Notes: a model not told the origin generated them from the sequence alone. A stretch of 64,000 nt of DNA from Dendrophyllia cribrosa (GCA_024195265.1 JAJLRJ010000005.1:27796473-27860472); one strand, 5' to 3'; shown: positions 48,607-55,581, numbered from the stretch's first letter. Numbers and translations are program-made.

Positions 48607-51600
48607 GGGCTAACGGACACTCTCGTAAGCGGACAGCTCTACTTACGGACGCGTTTTCAAATCCCCGTTTTACCTCCCAGTCAAACTCTGTATTTACACA
48701 TTCCCTTAAGCGGACACTCTCTCGTAAGCGGACGCGGACACTTTTGAAAATGAAAATTGGATTTTTCTTTTGTTTAAGTTCTCTCGTAAGCGGACACCCC
48801 AATTGACTCTTGGCAATAAAATTTGTCTTTAATTTGCAATAAATAAACAAAAATATGACCTTTGACAGAGAAACAGAACAGTGGGGATTGCTTTTGTCAA
48901 ATCTCCATTTGTCGGCGGGAAAGCAAGCTGTCCGTTCGTTTGACATTAACAAGAGTCTGACGTAACATTTGTAGTGTCACGTTGTGGCCACGTTCGTCAT
49001 GGTCTACTTTCCTTCTTGTTTCCGTTTTCACTCACTGACTATACCGAACACTGTATCTCAGATAATCAAACTTGGACATGAGCCACGGTAAATGTTTGAA
49101 CATCACCATTAAAAAAAATATTTACAAGGAATTTCCAGGCCGTACTAGCTCCTCTGTTGACACCTTTACCCATTATGATGGATTTCCTTTTGTTTGTTCC
49201 GCGCTTTAAAAGCGTGGTGACAAATACAGCCATCCTCAAAGGAATGTGACCAAGTATCTCATCTAATCCAGTAACTGTGTTAGCGTTTTCCTTGGCTGTG
49301 GTTTCAAGACGGCAATCTTCTAACTTAGGCCTTACTACAGCAACCGCATAACTCCACATAACTCTCCCATAAGCGGACATCCACCCTATTTTTCTTTTTT
49401 GTCCGCTTATGGGAATAAATCTCGTAAGCGGACAGCTCTACTAAAGGACACTTTTTTCAATTCCTGAGGGTGTCCGCTTACGAGAGATTTGACTGTATAT
49501 TGGGTTGGTGCCCTGCAGAAATGTAGATATAATCTTATGATTTTTATGTATAGTTATCTAATTTTATAGTTATTATATATAGGTATTTTTCTGTAATATT
49601 CTTAGTTATTAATAGTGTCCTTACTTAGTGGGTAACTGCTATTAACGATGACACTTTAATAAAGTTATCCATCTATCTAGCAACAAAACCGCGACAATGC
49701 TCCAATTGACGTCATCTAGTGAGACGAGCGCCTGGAAACGAGAATGTCTCAACTTCAAATTTCGGGGCAATTGTGGCCATGCAACCCAACGTACTTCTCC
49801 AGTTAAACCAGAAATTCTATCTCTCGTTCCCCCGTCACTGTTCTGCGAGCTGTTCTGCGACTGACACTTATTTCTTGTATAAACGATACTAATTACGAAG
49901 TTCTAAGTAAGAATTTTCCGAAGATTTTCAAATCTGGAACTGTCCAAAGGTGTACAAATATTTTCGTTCATTTTCCGAAATTTTCCAAAGTGTCCGAAGA
50001 TTGCCGAGGAAGATCCAAAGATGTTTGGATTGCAGGTCAACAACGTTTAGCTCGTTTGACATTTAAGAAGGGCAAACATAGTAGCTAAGGTAAATATATT
50101 GATAAGCTTCACCTTTCACAGTGAAGATTAAATTGATGCCTTCACATGTGCCGAGATATGATTTTGATTATAGGAAAAATCGTTATACTTCGGCACTGTA
50201 GTTAATAAAATGAATTTTATGACATATATTCTTGTTTCGTTTCCAGTGCCGAGGAGTTTTCGGATGGGCGCGGCACCGCAGCTCGCCTGCTCGTGAAGCA
50301 TGACGGGAATGTCTCGTGGCTGAATCCAGTGATCTTCACGAGTTCGTGTGAAATCGACATCACTTTTTTTCCGTTGGACGATCAAACCTGTGAGCTCAAG
50401 TTTGGCTCGTGGTCTTACAACAGTGACTTCCTGGATGTTCATCCACGCAGAGATAGCGCAGATTTAAGCTCGTAAGTGTACTTGTGGTATTTGTTTAAAT
50501 AAAAATAAGAATGAGAAAACCTCGAGCATTGAACCTTAATTCTCTTTATCCAGGATGAGCTGACAGCATTAGGAGAAAAAGAGAAAAAGAATAGAAGAAA
50601 TACAGAATAAATGTGATTGTTAAGTTGGTTTTATATGTGTACCATTTTAATTTTCTCAAAGCCAAGATAACACTTTTCAACCGAACATTTCCCGCATTTT
50701 TTTATTATTTGAATATTGAGTATGAAAATGAAGGTAATGTGAAGTCACAATTGAGCGTAAAATTAGCTGAAAAGATACAACGACGTTTCGAAGTCATCCT
50801 GTCTTCATTTGAGTTAATCGTTTCCATTGCATGCAACTATTCAACATAGCCGCGTTCAGTTAAAGTTGAAAATAAAGCCAGGATGAGTCGAAAAGTCGTT
50901 TTAGCTTTTCATTGATAAAGTTCTCAATATTTATATTTATGTTACACCAAATATTTAAAATACGGGATCAGGCTTCTTTTATACAATCTTACAGTAATAG
51001 ACATTTATCACGTGACGGTAATCGTATATACATAACAACACAGGTATGTGGAGAATGGTGAGTGGATCCTTCGTGGCGTCACATCAAAACGCAATCTTTT
51101 GACTTACGGTTGCTGTGAAGGAAAATTTCCGGATGTAACATACCGTCTCGAGCTGCGCAGGCGCACTTTATTCTACATGATGAACTTCATTCTGCCATGC
51201 GTACTGATTGCAGTGCTGACCCTGCTCGTCTTTCTGCTGCCGCCTGAATCTGGGGAAAGAATGTCATTTGGAGTGACTGTCCTGTTGTCCTTCACTATTC
51301 TGTTGTTAATGTTGATGGTAGGTGGCTTTTAATACAAGCTTCCCAGTCCAAAAAGTGGAAAGTTGAAAAAAAAAAAAAACCTAATGATCATTTTAGAATT
51401 GTATCCACGGTACGGAGTCAACAATAGGCCATTTGCTCGATGGCGTCATTTGACTACAACTACCAGAATTCATTTCGTTTTTCCTTTCTTATTCAAATTT
51501 TGTAATCCCAGTGCGGTTTAAATAACAATAGCCCTAATTTGCACTAAAAACAAAAAAACTGAAGGATTCTGGTAGTTGTAGTCATATGACGTCATCGTGC

Positions 51601-54112
51601 AAATGGCCTATAGAGCGTTTTTACTCACGTGACCTTCAGTCCCGTGGGACTCGAATGACAAAGGCCATGAAAACGCGAATGAAAACGCTCTGTTGGAAAC
51701 AACTGGAGCAAAATCAGTTTTAAGGGAGCATGGATGGTGGAGGTACCTTCCACCAATATGGCCCGGATTTGAATCCCACACTTGGTGTCATAACTTTTAC
51801 TTTTTATTGGTTGAGAAAGTGGTGCTAGATCTTTAGCCAATCACGAAGCATAGCGTTAAAAAACTAAAGCAATCGCGAAGATTTTTCGACAGTCAATTGA
51901 AAACCATTCTAAGTCGAAGTACAATCACGTTCGGTTCCACATGTCACAAAACCTTGACTTTAGTTTGTTTTGTTCTGCAGGCCAAATTACCCGCCACCTC
52001 CAAAGTCATTCCGCTGATTGCTGTCTACTACGCCTGCACTATTATCGAGGTGTCAGCGGCAATGGGCATGGCCTGTCTCATGCTGCGCTTTTATCATCCG
52101 GACGACTCCTCGGCCCCAATCCCTGCGTGGATCCGGGTAGAATTCAGATGTCTTTGTTGTTGGTTTAAACTAGATTGTAGCTAGGCTAAGCTGTTCACAC
52201 TTGTAGTGGTTTATTCGGCCGGCGCTTATCCAGTTAAGCCTTTGTTTGCAAAGATGTTAACTTCTAAAGATCTTATTGTTACTAATCACAGTCCATGGAA
52301 AGACGCTATTCCATGAGAAAGTTACACCCTCCCGATCCGAGGTTCAGGTCCTTATTCGCAGCTGTAGAAACAGGACTTTATACAGGACTAAAGTGTAAGG
52401 CTTGTGGGATGTAGCTAAGAGTACTAGTGACAAAGTTATCCTGCAGTGCAAGGCGGTTGTTTTGGGGAGCAAGTGCTGTATTTATAATTCGTTCGTTTGT
52501 TTGGTCGCAATCTTGGATTCCCAAAACGTGGGGAGCTGGGACGAGGTGAAGGAGCCGGAGAGGGGGCGGTAAGAGAGAGAGCATTTTTCCATTCCATCCC
52601 TCTCCCCTTCCTTCGCGGTCTTTCTGCCTGACGCGCACCCCGTTGGCCACATTTTCAACTCTCCCCAATCTTTCTATAATTTCATATTTCCAAGATGGCG
52701 CCCAAACATTTCACGAAGAAAATATTCTTTTCTTTTTCAATATTTAGTGCTCGCTCGCCGCAAAATACGGCTATATATAGTGACAAAGTGTAATACGGGA
52801 AAAAATGTACTTTAATATGCTTGTAGTCAGGACAACAGCTTAATATTGAATAAGTAACTTTAGTGTTCATCAAATGTAGGTTTGTGTGCTTAACTACTGT
52901 GCAAGATTGGTGCGTTTGAGCACATCCGCTGGTCGAGTGCGACAAGCGCAGATTGTCCAAGAGTTTCGACAAGGTAAGCAGACCCCAAAACAAGAATTTA
53001 ATTATTCGTAAGTAGACGTCAGTGACAAGGGTACCCAAAGACAAATCATATTGGGACTGGTTTAGCCAGACATTTTTCACAGTGTTTCAAGCCTGTAATG
53101 CCAGGTTAAAAACAAGGAAACCTCCTCTGAAAGAGCCAGCGTGGTCCTTTACGGCTGTACTTAAGGAAATACTCGAGTCTAAAAGTTAACAGTGCTAGAC
53201 GACACTTTTTAGCAAATTTTTCAATGATCTGTAATTTTAAAGCCTTAACCTATTCCAAAAAAAAAAAAAAACAGACTTCAGGATCATTACGAAATGTTTA
53301 AGGTCGCCTAGCTGTTGAGCGGACACTGCTCATCAACAAGAACCGAGGAATCATCTATCCCTGCTATCGCTAAAGTTATTCTTAGTTTACTCAATTGAGG
53401 AAGAAGATTTATTTCAAAATTGACTTTTCAGTCGCATTCGTGTTCACAAGGCCGAAGATATATAGAGCAGTTTTCAATTGAGTATCGAAAGTAATTACAC
53501 AATTGCTTTGGTTTTGCATTGCTACGCTTTGTGATTGGCTAAAAAATCTCGCGCCACTTTCTCGACCAATCAGAAGTAACACCAAAACCACTGAATATTG
53601 TGACTTGCTCGCACGCGTTTTTTCGCGCTTGGCGCCGCCGACATGTAATTGCTTCGAGCTCTGATGAATGGTTCATTGGATTGTTTACGACTGCTGTGAT
53701 TGGTCAGAGTAATTACTTTGGTTTTGGTTTTACGACACTCAATTGAAAACTGCTCTAATAACCTGTTCTAGGCGTTCAGATAGTAGGACAGGCCCGAAAA
53801 AGCGGTCGGCAAAGAAAAAAAGTTATAATAAAAGGCTGTTCTTTTCGCATTCGCGGCTATAAAATCAACGCAAGTTATTTGTTTTTCGTTACAGTGAAAC
53901 TGCGAGAAAATAGAGGAAAGGAGCAAACGAACATGACGATCTTGACAGACAACATATTCAAACAAGAAGAAGCCGACACCATGAGGGAAGAATGGAGGAT
54001 GGCAGCTATGATTATAAATCGGCTCTTCGCATGGATTTATCTCATTACAATTGTCATAACTTTAATGGCAGTTTTGCTCAAGTCGCCGAGATTTAGAAAA
54101 GGGGAATTGTGA
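26748..54112 (+). CDS. Nicotinic acetylcholine receptor alpha-type subunit (Cys-loop ligand-gated cation channel), nine exons
   Basis: Exons 26748-26805, 40076-40215, 47409-47453, 47568-47677, 50247-50471, 51044-51317, 51981-52136, 52880-52973 and 53895-54112 join in phase to 439 codons plus stop, all with GT-AG borders. The product is a pentameric channel subunit of the plasma membrane. Residues 1-18 are a signal peptide. The extracellular domain shows loop D (NVWMRQFWNDY, Trp78), loop A (WLPD), the Cys-loop C152-x13-C166, loop B (GSWSYNSD, Trp173) and the vicinal cysteines Cys216-Cys217 of an alpha subunit. TM1 about 236-257, TM2 about 265-284 (Glu264 at -1', Leu274 at 9'), TM3 about 294-320, TM4 about 410-430; the TM3-TM4 loop is short. 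Loop A Tyr is Leu116 and the distal loop C Tyr is Phe221, so acetylcholine may not be the agonist. Intron 1 holds a 9.6-kb transposon; intron 2 holds an antisense gene. Confidence 0.93.
27318..27332. repeat. Short poly-G tract in receptor intron 1
   Basis: GGGGTGGGGATGGGGGGG... run; the glycine/proline-rich frames across it are artefacts. Confidence 0.85.
27510..27765 (+). pseudogene. C-terminal fragment of a non-LTR retrotransposon reverse transcriptase
   Basis: The frame from 27571 reads [19 protein letters not shown] followed by RLFSFQYQ and a SIFQ..LP phrase, which is the typical tail of invertebrate non-LTR (CR1/RTE-type) ORF2 proteins after the reverse-transcriptase domain. In a shifted frame upstream, [10 protein letters not shown] fits the preceding part. 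Frame breaks and absence of the catalytic domain make it a dead 5'-truncated remnant in receptor intron 1. Confidence 0.55.
27925..28240 (+). repeat. Degenerate host repeat that forms the left flank of the 9.6-kb element
   Basis: Two related modules: TGTGGTACTGTTTATTATGC + TGTACAAGGTGGTTCTAAC (28099-28138) and TGTGGTGCTGTTTATCAGTGC + TGTACAAGGTG (28210-28240), with AGTCTGTGGATGAA-type phrases between. The repeat resumes after 37811 with TGGTTCTAAC, showing that the element interrupts it. Confidence 0.65.
28283..29015 (+). repeat. Left subterminal tandem array, 111-bp period, about seven units
   Basis: The anchor GACCCAGATACGGCTCTA starts at 28293, 28404, 28515, 28626, 28736, 28847 and 28958 (last copy GACCCGGATACGG), giving a period of 111 (one of 110). 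Each unit includes TTTTGGCATCTTTCGAAGG and GGTACTCTTTTAGCCC. Copies are nearly identical, so the array is young or homogenised. Confidence 0.93.
29153..29180. repeat. Poly-C tract, 28 bases
   Basis: Uninterrupted C run just after the 111-bp array. Confidence 0.95.
29661..30149. repeat. Inverted-repeat segment, arms of about 36 bp
   Basis: AGTTAATAATAATGAAAGG then CCAAATGCAACTCCTATTGG (29661-29700) is mirrored by CCAATAGGAGTCGCATTTGG then CTGTCATTGTTATTAAC (30112-30149) with four or so mismatches. Immediately after, AATGAGGCCCTCATC, AAGTTGGTCATCAAAACAAT (30152-30200) recurs as AATGAGTCCCTCGCC, AAGTTGGTCATCAAAATAAT (30555-30600). Confidence 0.55.
30373..30639 (-). pseudogene. Possible last exon of a decayed gene carried by the 9.6-kb element
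   Basis: On the minus strand an acceptor-like CTTTTAG precedes a frame of 88 codons to a stop, containing [33 protein letters not shown]. The pattern (a short hydrophobic strand, a Cys-Asp-Val turn, then a helix with LLAxY) resembles a C-terminal module I associate with multi-copy, element-linked genes of cnidarians and fish, from memory. No function is known to me. It may belong with the exons at 34376-35710. Confidence 0.4.
31039..31327 (-). other. Two exon-like open stretches bounded by splice consensus
   Basis: Minus strand: 31327-31221 lies between CTGAGCAG and GTATGC; 31148-31039 lies between TTTGTGGTAG and GTAAAT. Their reading frames do not join without a stop, so they are either remnants of the decayed gene or chance. 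Confidence 0.25.
31667..32966 (-). mobile_element. hAT-family element, internally deleted, nested in the 9.6-kb element
   Basis: Terminal inverted repeats CAGGGTTCGACATCT (31667-31681) and AGATGTCGAACCCTG (32952-32966), with AAACAG directly repeated on both sides (31661-31666, 32967-32972), six bases rather than the eight expected for hAT. Subterminal CTAGCCCG/CGGGCTAG motifs are dense at the right end (32870-32948) and present at the left. At 1.3 kb it retains only both ends of a transposase-like coding region. Confidence 0.75.
31934..32613 (-). pseudogene. Remnant of a hAT transposase / ZNF862-like protein, middle deleted
   Basis: The 5' part begins [19 protein letters not shown] with Lys/Glu-rich sequence and KLSFAWLEY, typical of the start of hAT-derived ZNF862-like proteins. 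The 3' part holds [23 protein letters not shown], the conserved hAT C-terminal dimerisation motif, followed by an acidic tail to a stop at 31934. The two parts meet near 32370-32420 in different frames; the BED zinc finger and catalytic core are absent. The product cannot transpose itself but the ends may have been mobilised in trans. Confidence 0.75.
33545..33999 (+). repeat. 94-bp tandem array, first block (five units)
   Basis: Anchors CACAAAGCCAAAAC at 33581, 33686, 33780, 33873 and CTCAAAGCCGAAAT at 33967. Units contain GAACCCCTGACC, CATTTCAGCCAATTG and GGTGCTATTTTAGTACTG. The first spacing is 105 because of an extra GTAGTGTA-type insertion. Continues at 36490 after a 2.5-kb interruption. 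Confidence 0.9.
34028..34086. repeat. Perfect 25-bp-arm hairpin
   Basis: TGTAGACTTAATTTTTTTAA and its exact complement TTAAAAAAATTAAGTCTACA enclose a loop of nine bases containing GCGC. It lies at the left edge of the sequence that interrupts the 94-bp array. Confidence 0.85.
34376..35710 (-). pseudogene. Decayed three-exon gene fragment with SAM-like N-terminus
   Basis: Minus-strand exons 35710-35612, 35443-35323 and 34609-34376 have good splice borders (GGTGTGT, CTTTTCAG, GGTAAGT, CTCTAG, GGTAATG). Exon 1 starts [22 protein letters not shown], then needs a one-base shift to read [11 protein letters not shown]; exon 2 begins [11 protein letters not shown] and needs another shift to read [17 protein letters not shown]. 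Exon 3 is in phase with the latter and is Ser/Asp/Glu-rich ([18 protein letters not shown]). The helical pattern of exons 1-2 with EIDG resembles a SAM domain. Two frameshifts make it a pseudogene unless the assembly is wrong. It fills the 2.5-kb gap in the 94-bp array; an exon at 30373-30639 may be its 3' end. Confidence 0.5.
36490..37500 (+). repeat. Right subterminal tandem array, 94-bp period with 188-bp dimer alternation
   Basis: Anchors at 36499, 36593, 36687, 36781, 36875, 36969, 37063, 37157, 37251, 37344 and 37438. From 36593 to 37063 units alternate CACAAAGCCAAAACGGAACCCC and CTCAAAGCCGAAATGGAACCCTT types, so the higher-order unit is 188 bp. As 94 is not a multiple of 3, open frames through it are not coding repeats. 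Confidence 0.93.
37501..37778. other. Spacer between the 94-bp array and the right terminus of the 9.6-kb element
   Basis: Contains phrases such as TATTTTGGACCTGGG, TTAGCCTCTGC and AGCCAAAATGGTACTAATTC, reminiscent in wording of the left spacer at 28990-29240 (ACCATTTTGGCCCC, GGCTCCC). This supports both ends belonging to one element. Confidence 0.5.
37812..39978. other. Rest of receptor intron 1; no gene
   Basis: Begins with the continuation of the host repeat (TGGTTCTAAC, GTACTTTCGTGCGCTACTGTTT). Positions about 38870-38945 (GTAATGCTCCACATAAGAAC...) recur at 62045-62120. The phrase CCCAGGGTCTCTCTTCTTCCCGG at 38290 and its reverse-complement-like partner near 39800 (GGAAGAAGAGAGACCCTGG) form a distant inverted pair. 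Confidence 0.4.
39979..40040. repeat. Hairpin just upstream of receptor exon 2
   Basis: AGCTTGTAGCCTGCG on the left and CGCAGGCTACAAGCTT-type sequence on the right pair over about 18 of 20 positions, loop about 22 bases. GTAGCCTGC/GCAGGCTAC ends recur at 44675-44776, indicating a dispersed foldback family. Confidence 0.75.
40076..40215 (+). CDS. Receptor exon 2: N-terminal helix of the extracellular domain
   Basis: Acceptor with a long pyrimidine run (T-rich 40057-40073, then CAG) and donor GTC|GTGAGT. Encodes the [19 protein letters not shown] helix typical of nicotinic subunits. A 20-bp-arm hairpin lies 36 bases upstream of the acceptor. Confidence 0.9.
40431..41265. other. Receptor intron 2 downstream of the methyltransferase; no exon seen
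   Basis: AT-rich; includes the probable methyltransferase 3' UTR with minus-strand AATAAA at 41078-41073. Nothing else is supported. Confidence 0.4.
41266..41452 (-). CDS. Methyltransferase last exon: C-terminal SMT domain
   Basis: Acceptor ACGCTTTCAG; reads [18 protein letters not shown], then IVPQGS and [11 protein letters not shown], ending LRKPL and TAG at 41268-41266. This matches the LAPxGS...GGKxEIFTPMF end of sterol methyltransferases. Confidence 0.88.
41266..46634 (-). CDS. Sterol 24-C-methyltransferase (SMT/Erg6 family), nested antisense in receptor intron 2
   Basis: Minus-strand exons 46634-46275, 43630-43478, 43353-43141, 42526-42411 and 41452-41266; a short linking exon between the last two is not certain. 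The enzyme transfers a methyl group from S-adenosylmethionine to C-24 of a sterol side chain, normally at ER membranes. Diagnostic motifs: [13 protein letters not shown] (residues 76-88, the sterol-binding region I), [11 protein letters not shown] (119-129, AdoMet motif I), LESTLYA and ILRVLKPG in exon 3, [22 protein letters not shown] across exons 3-4, and [13 protein letters not shown] [11 protein letters not shown] near the C-terminus. About 348 residues, usual for the family. Splice borders are GT-AG and phases agree (0,0,0,2). The N-terminal 70 residues are charged. AATAAA (minus) at 41078-41073. Confidence 0.88.
42094..42111 (-). CDS. Tentative 18-bp micro-exon of the methyltransferase
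   Basis: TTTTATGTGCAG precedes 18 bases that complete the Trp codon, read LSLTG and end in phase 2 before GTAATT, which would join the last exon without a stop. PW-x-x-LTG resembles the yeast Erg6 PWYYPLTG. A direct join of exon 4 to the last exon would create TGA. Very short and unproven. Confidence 0.25.
42411..42526 (-). CDS. Methyltransferase exon 4
   Basis: TTTTTTAG|ATTGGA to CCATG|GTAAGA. Encodes [18 protein letters not shown] and ends ELPW, the conserved PW before the C-terminal domain; phase 2. Confidence 0.88.
43141..43353 (-). CDS. Methyltransferase exon 3
   Basis: TTTTATAG|GGAGAT to ATTGAA|GTAAGT, 71 codons. Encodes [10 protein letters not shown], the [17 protein letters not shown] helix, RVLKPG and [15 protein letters not shown]. 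Confidence 0.9.
43478..43630 (-). CDS. Methyltransferase exon 2: AdoMet motif I
   Basis: ATGCTTTAG|GACGCC to GTCAAG|GTTAGT, 51 codons. Encodes [25 protein letters not shown], the glycine-rich AdoMet loop (given in part) and the following acidic-region strand; here the usual acidic residue after beta2 is replaced by Asn in GLNPCEYQ, as in other SMTs. Confidence 0.9.
43708..44352. repeat. 645-bp MITE with CAGTCAACTCTCTCGTAAGCG ends
   Basis: ACAGTCAACTCTCTCGTAAG on the left is mirrored by GAGAGAGTTGACTGTA on the right, with TA at both borders. The motif GTGGTCGCTTACGAGAGG (and variants) repeats at both ends, with at least eight copies near the right end (44150-44335). It lies in methyltransferase intron 1. 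A diverged relative is at 48606-49498. Confidence 0.85.
44675..44776. repeat. Foldback with TAGCCTGCATGAC arms
   Basis: TAGCCTGCATGAC (44675-44687) pairs with GTCATGCAGGCTA (44764-44776). The interior is GC-rich (CGCGCGGAGCGCGACACGAGCGCGAAGCGCG). Confidence 0.7.
44839..44936. repeat. Long hairpin, 42-bp arms, 14-base loop
   Basis: TACCCTGCGAGCAGAGCCTC... (44839-44880) is complementary to 44895-44936 with at most two mismatches. A strong fold in both DNA and RNA, within methyltransferase intron 1. Confidence 0.9.
45868..46235 (+). repeat. Local direct duplication
   Basis: GGTGGTGTGATAGCTATTAG, CCAATGAACGACCGGC (45870-45906) recurs as GGTGGTGTGATGGCTCTCAG, CCAATCAACAGCCGGC (46047-46083). CCACTGATCAAGAAATACTA (45936-45955) recurs as CCACTGATCAAGAAATGTTA (46173-46192). 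Confidence 0.6.
46275..46634 (-). CDS. Methyltransferase exon 1
   Basis: 120 codons from ATG (46634) to CTACTG|GTAAGT. Carries the [11 protein letters not shown] sterol-methyltransferase signature and ends one residue before the AdoMet-binding DAGCG. Confidence 0.9.
46688..46707. repeat. (CA)n microsatellite
   Basis: About ten CA units, 55 bases upstream of the methyltransferase start codon, probably in its 5' leader or promoter. Confidence 0.9.
46708..47408. other. Receptor intron 2, upstream side of the methyltransferase
   Basis: Likely contains the methyltransferase promoter (minus strand); no TATA box identified. CGAGGAAGGTTAATTTTGTT, GCCCAAATATTGG (47190-47222) matches CGATGAAGGTTAGTTTTGTC, ACCGAAATATTGG (16981-17015), a short dispersed repeat. 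Confidence 0.4.
47409..47453 (+). CDS. Receptor exon 3: 45-bp exon with loop D start
   Basis: TTTTTCAAAG|GATGAA... to CGG-like ATGAGGCAG|GTAAGA. Encodes [15 protein letters not shown], the conserved beta2 strand with the loop D tryptophan. A 45-bp exon here is conserved across nicotinic subunits. Confidence 0.9.
47568..47677 (+). CDS. Receptor exon 4: 110-bp exon with loop A
   Basis: Acceptor TTTTGCAG, donor ACAG|GTGAGA, phase 2 at the 3' end. Encodes the [10 protein letters not shown] strand and WLPDVMLLN loop A. The 110-bp length equals the usual vertebrate exon 4. Confidence 0.92.
48079..48222. repeat. Foldback element of 144 bp
   Basis: TGGTAATTGAACT, GCAATTTTGGTCTGAAATCA and TGATTTCAAATCGAAC on the left pair with GTTCGATTTTGAAATCA, TGATTTCAGACCAAATTGC and AGTTCAATTACCA on the right around a GCGCTGCGTGC centre. 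In receptor intron 4. Confidence 0.85.
48247..48605. repeat. Poly-G/poly-C-ended inverted-repeat element
   Basis: A 24-G run then TGGTACTCGGGTAT and GGGTATGTGCCGCCC at the left; GGGCGGCACATACCC then GGGAGTACC and a 45-C run (48560-48604) at the right. The interior repeats CCCCGTTCTAGAAA. Same end design as 16735-17306. Confidence 0.75.
48606..49498. repeat. Diverged element with CTCTCGTAAGCGGACA motifs
   Basis: The right end GTGTCCGCTTACGAGAG, TTTGACTGTA matches the terminus of the 43708-44352 element; the left end is lost where it meets the poly-C run. The interior contains a 104-codon minus-strand frame (49066-49380; [20 protein letters not shown]) that could be a remnant of an element protein but is not recognised. 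Confidence 0.65.
50247..50471 (+). CDS. Receptor exon 5: Cys-loop and loop B
   Basis: Acceptor TTTCCAG, donor TC|GTAAGT. Contains the two cysteines with 13 residues between ([15 protein letters not shown]) and the FGSWSY loop B. Confidence 0.94.
51044..51317 (+). CDS. Receptor exon 6: loop C, TM1 and TM2
   Basis: Acceptor ACACAG, donor ATG|GTAGGT. Encodes [11 protein letters not shown] (loop C with vicinal cysteines), TM1 and the [15 protein letters not shown] pore helix. Confidence 0.94.
51424..51611. repeat. 188-bp MITE with ATAGGCCATTTGC ends
   Basis: ATAGGCCATTTGC and GACTACAACTACCAGAAT on the left mirror ATTCTGGTAGTTGTAGTC and GCAAATGGCCTAT on the right. In receptor intron 6. Confidence 0.85.
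51609..51692. repeat. Short copy of the TATAGAGCGTTTT MITE
   Basis: TATAGAGCGTTTTTACTCACG, GACCTTCAGTCCCGTGGGACTCG and GAAAACGCTCT match the reversed right part of 5348-5503. It directly abuts the preceding MITE, sharing the bases CTAT. Confidence 0.8.
51981..52136 (+). CDS. Receptor exon 7: M2-M3 loop and TM3
   Basis: Acceptor TTCTGCAG, donor CGG|GTAGAA. Encodes [18 protein letters not shown] and the rest of TM3, ending PAWIR. Confidence 0.93.
52880..52973 (+). CDS. Receptor exon 8: cytoplasmic loop
   Basis: Acceptor AAATGTAG, donor CAAG|GTAAGC. Encodes [14 protein letters not shown], the amphipathic MX-helix start that follows TM3, then a basic stretch. Phase 1 at the end fits exon 9. Confidence 0.82.
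53463..53758. repeat. 296-bp MITE with TAGAGCAGTTTTCAATTGAG ends
   Basis: TAGAGCAGTTTTCAATTGAG at the left and CTCAATTGAAAACTGCTCTA at the right are exact inverted repeats, flanked by TA. Interior ATTGGCT/TTGGTCAG motifs. Lies in receptor intron 8, 137 bases before exon 9. Confidence 0.88.
53895..54112 (+). CDS. Receptor exon 9: MA helix, TM4 and stop
   Basis: Acceptor TCGTTACAG; encodes [18 protein letters not shown] and TM4, ending in TGA at 54110-54112. The C-terminal tail is short and basic. Confidence 0.92.
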
Positions 54113-54300
54113 AATAGAGCAGTCTTGGCGGTCCATCAAAAGTGGAATATGTAACTGCTTTGGTTTTCCATTTGCTTGTAGGCTCTGTAAATCAATGAAA
54201 TACGCATGAAAATCGTACTAAACTACGCCAGGAGGACATTAGACTACGCCATATATGGATATTAGAAAACTTGTTTTACGGCAAACATAGAATTTTAGTC

Positions 54301-54306
54301 AATAAA
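54301..54306 (+). terminator. Poly(A) signal AATAAA of the receptor gene
   Basis: First canonical AATAAA after the stop codon, 189 bases downstream. Confidence 0.55.
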
Positions 54307-55581
54307 ACGACAAAAAAGACGCAATGTTTCTTGTTTTAACAGCTTTGAGCGTAGTCATTTTAATGGTTTACCGGAATTTAAAACGCAAAAGCCAGACGCT
54401 ACTGGATATACGTTGCAGACTACAGCACGAGGCAACAAACGCAACAACTTCCCGCAATTTTAATCTCGACCGTTTTTCTCAGTGATGTACTAAATGATTC
54501 CTATTATGTTTTTGCGATCAAAAGTCACTCGCTCATCGTAAACTTTATATTAAATTTATATTAAACTGTTGATGTTACACTTCGGTAATAGCATACATGG
54601 AGTAAATGGGAGTAAACCAAGTCCGCCATTACGACCGTTGTCAGTTTTATACGAATGCTCTATGATCTGAAACGTCGGTTTGGGAAAACGTTGGGGTTGG
54701 ATATCTCACATTAATAATGAAAGAAAAGGTAAGTTTGCCCCGTTATTTTCGTTTTCGCTAGTAAACACATTCCTTCGTGTTTATTTACTAGCTCTTTCTT
54801 TGGTAAAAGATATTGGTACGTGGATCTGCAACATAAGGGAAGTAGTCATAACATGTACAATCTAAGAAAACCCACCTTGTCCGATGGTTGTTTCATGATT
54901 CACGACTTGGCTCGCAAGGAGCCTTTGATTACTCTTAGTGCACTAGTAGAATAATGTTAAACAAAACTGGACCAATTGTTTGAATGGTGGACATCGCCTG
55001 GAGTGGACTTGCTGCTATATTATACTGGCATACTGGCATGGATGTTTGTTATGCAGTTTAATAAGGCGCAAATCGGGAGAAAAAGAGGGGAAATCTGCAA
55101 GTAATACTCCTCCTTCGCTCCCATTTCCTCTCTTCCAGGTATAAGGGTAAGAATAAGATTAAGTCTTCAGGGTTTCTGGAGCATAGAAGGACTAAAAGTA
55201 CCCAGTCCCTCCCTTCTCCCGGATAGGAAGATGGGAAGTTAGTCCATCGCAACGTTACCCTGCAGCACTTTGCAGCATTATGTTTGCCAACGCTCATTTG
55301 TTCAGGTTGAAAGCCAGATGCGCTTTGACACCAAGCCTCCATAAAACAAGGAGTGTGTGATCAGTGAGAGGCATATTTGGAACGCTTATCTGATTAATGG
55401 AAGATTGAAAATTGATTGTTGATGTTTCCATGGAATAAGTAGCTTTCAACCAATCAAAGCGCGTGTAAAATCCTTTTATTTCATAACTGAAATAAAACAT
55501 AACTGTCTTCATAAAATTAAATAATATAGTAAGCAAGTACATCAGTCTTAAATTATATTTCTTTTTGTCTATTTTTAGCAG
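54307..55581. other. Intergenic space between convergent receptor and kinase genes
   Basis: About 1.3 kb between the two poly(A) signals. Contains a fragment of the AAAGGGGC dispersed repeat (about 54930-54985). No gene seen. Confidence 0.5.

Noticed and set aside
48491..48952. 153-codon frame with a polyglycine run
   Set aside because: The frame crosses the 45-base poly-C tract and two repeat ends; homopolymer artefact.
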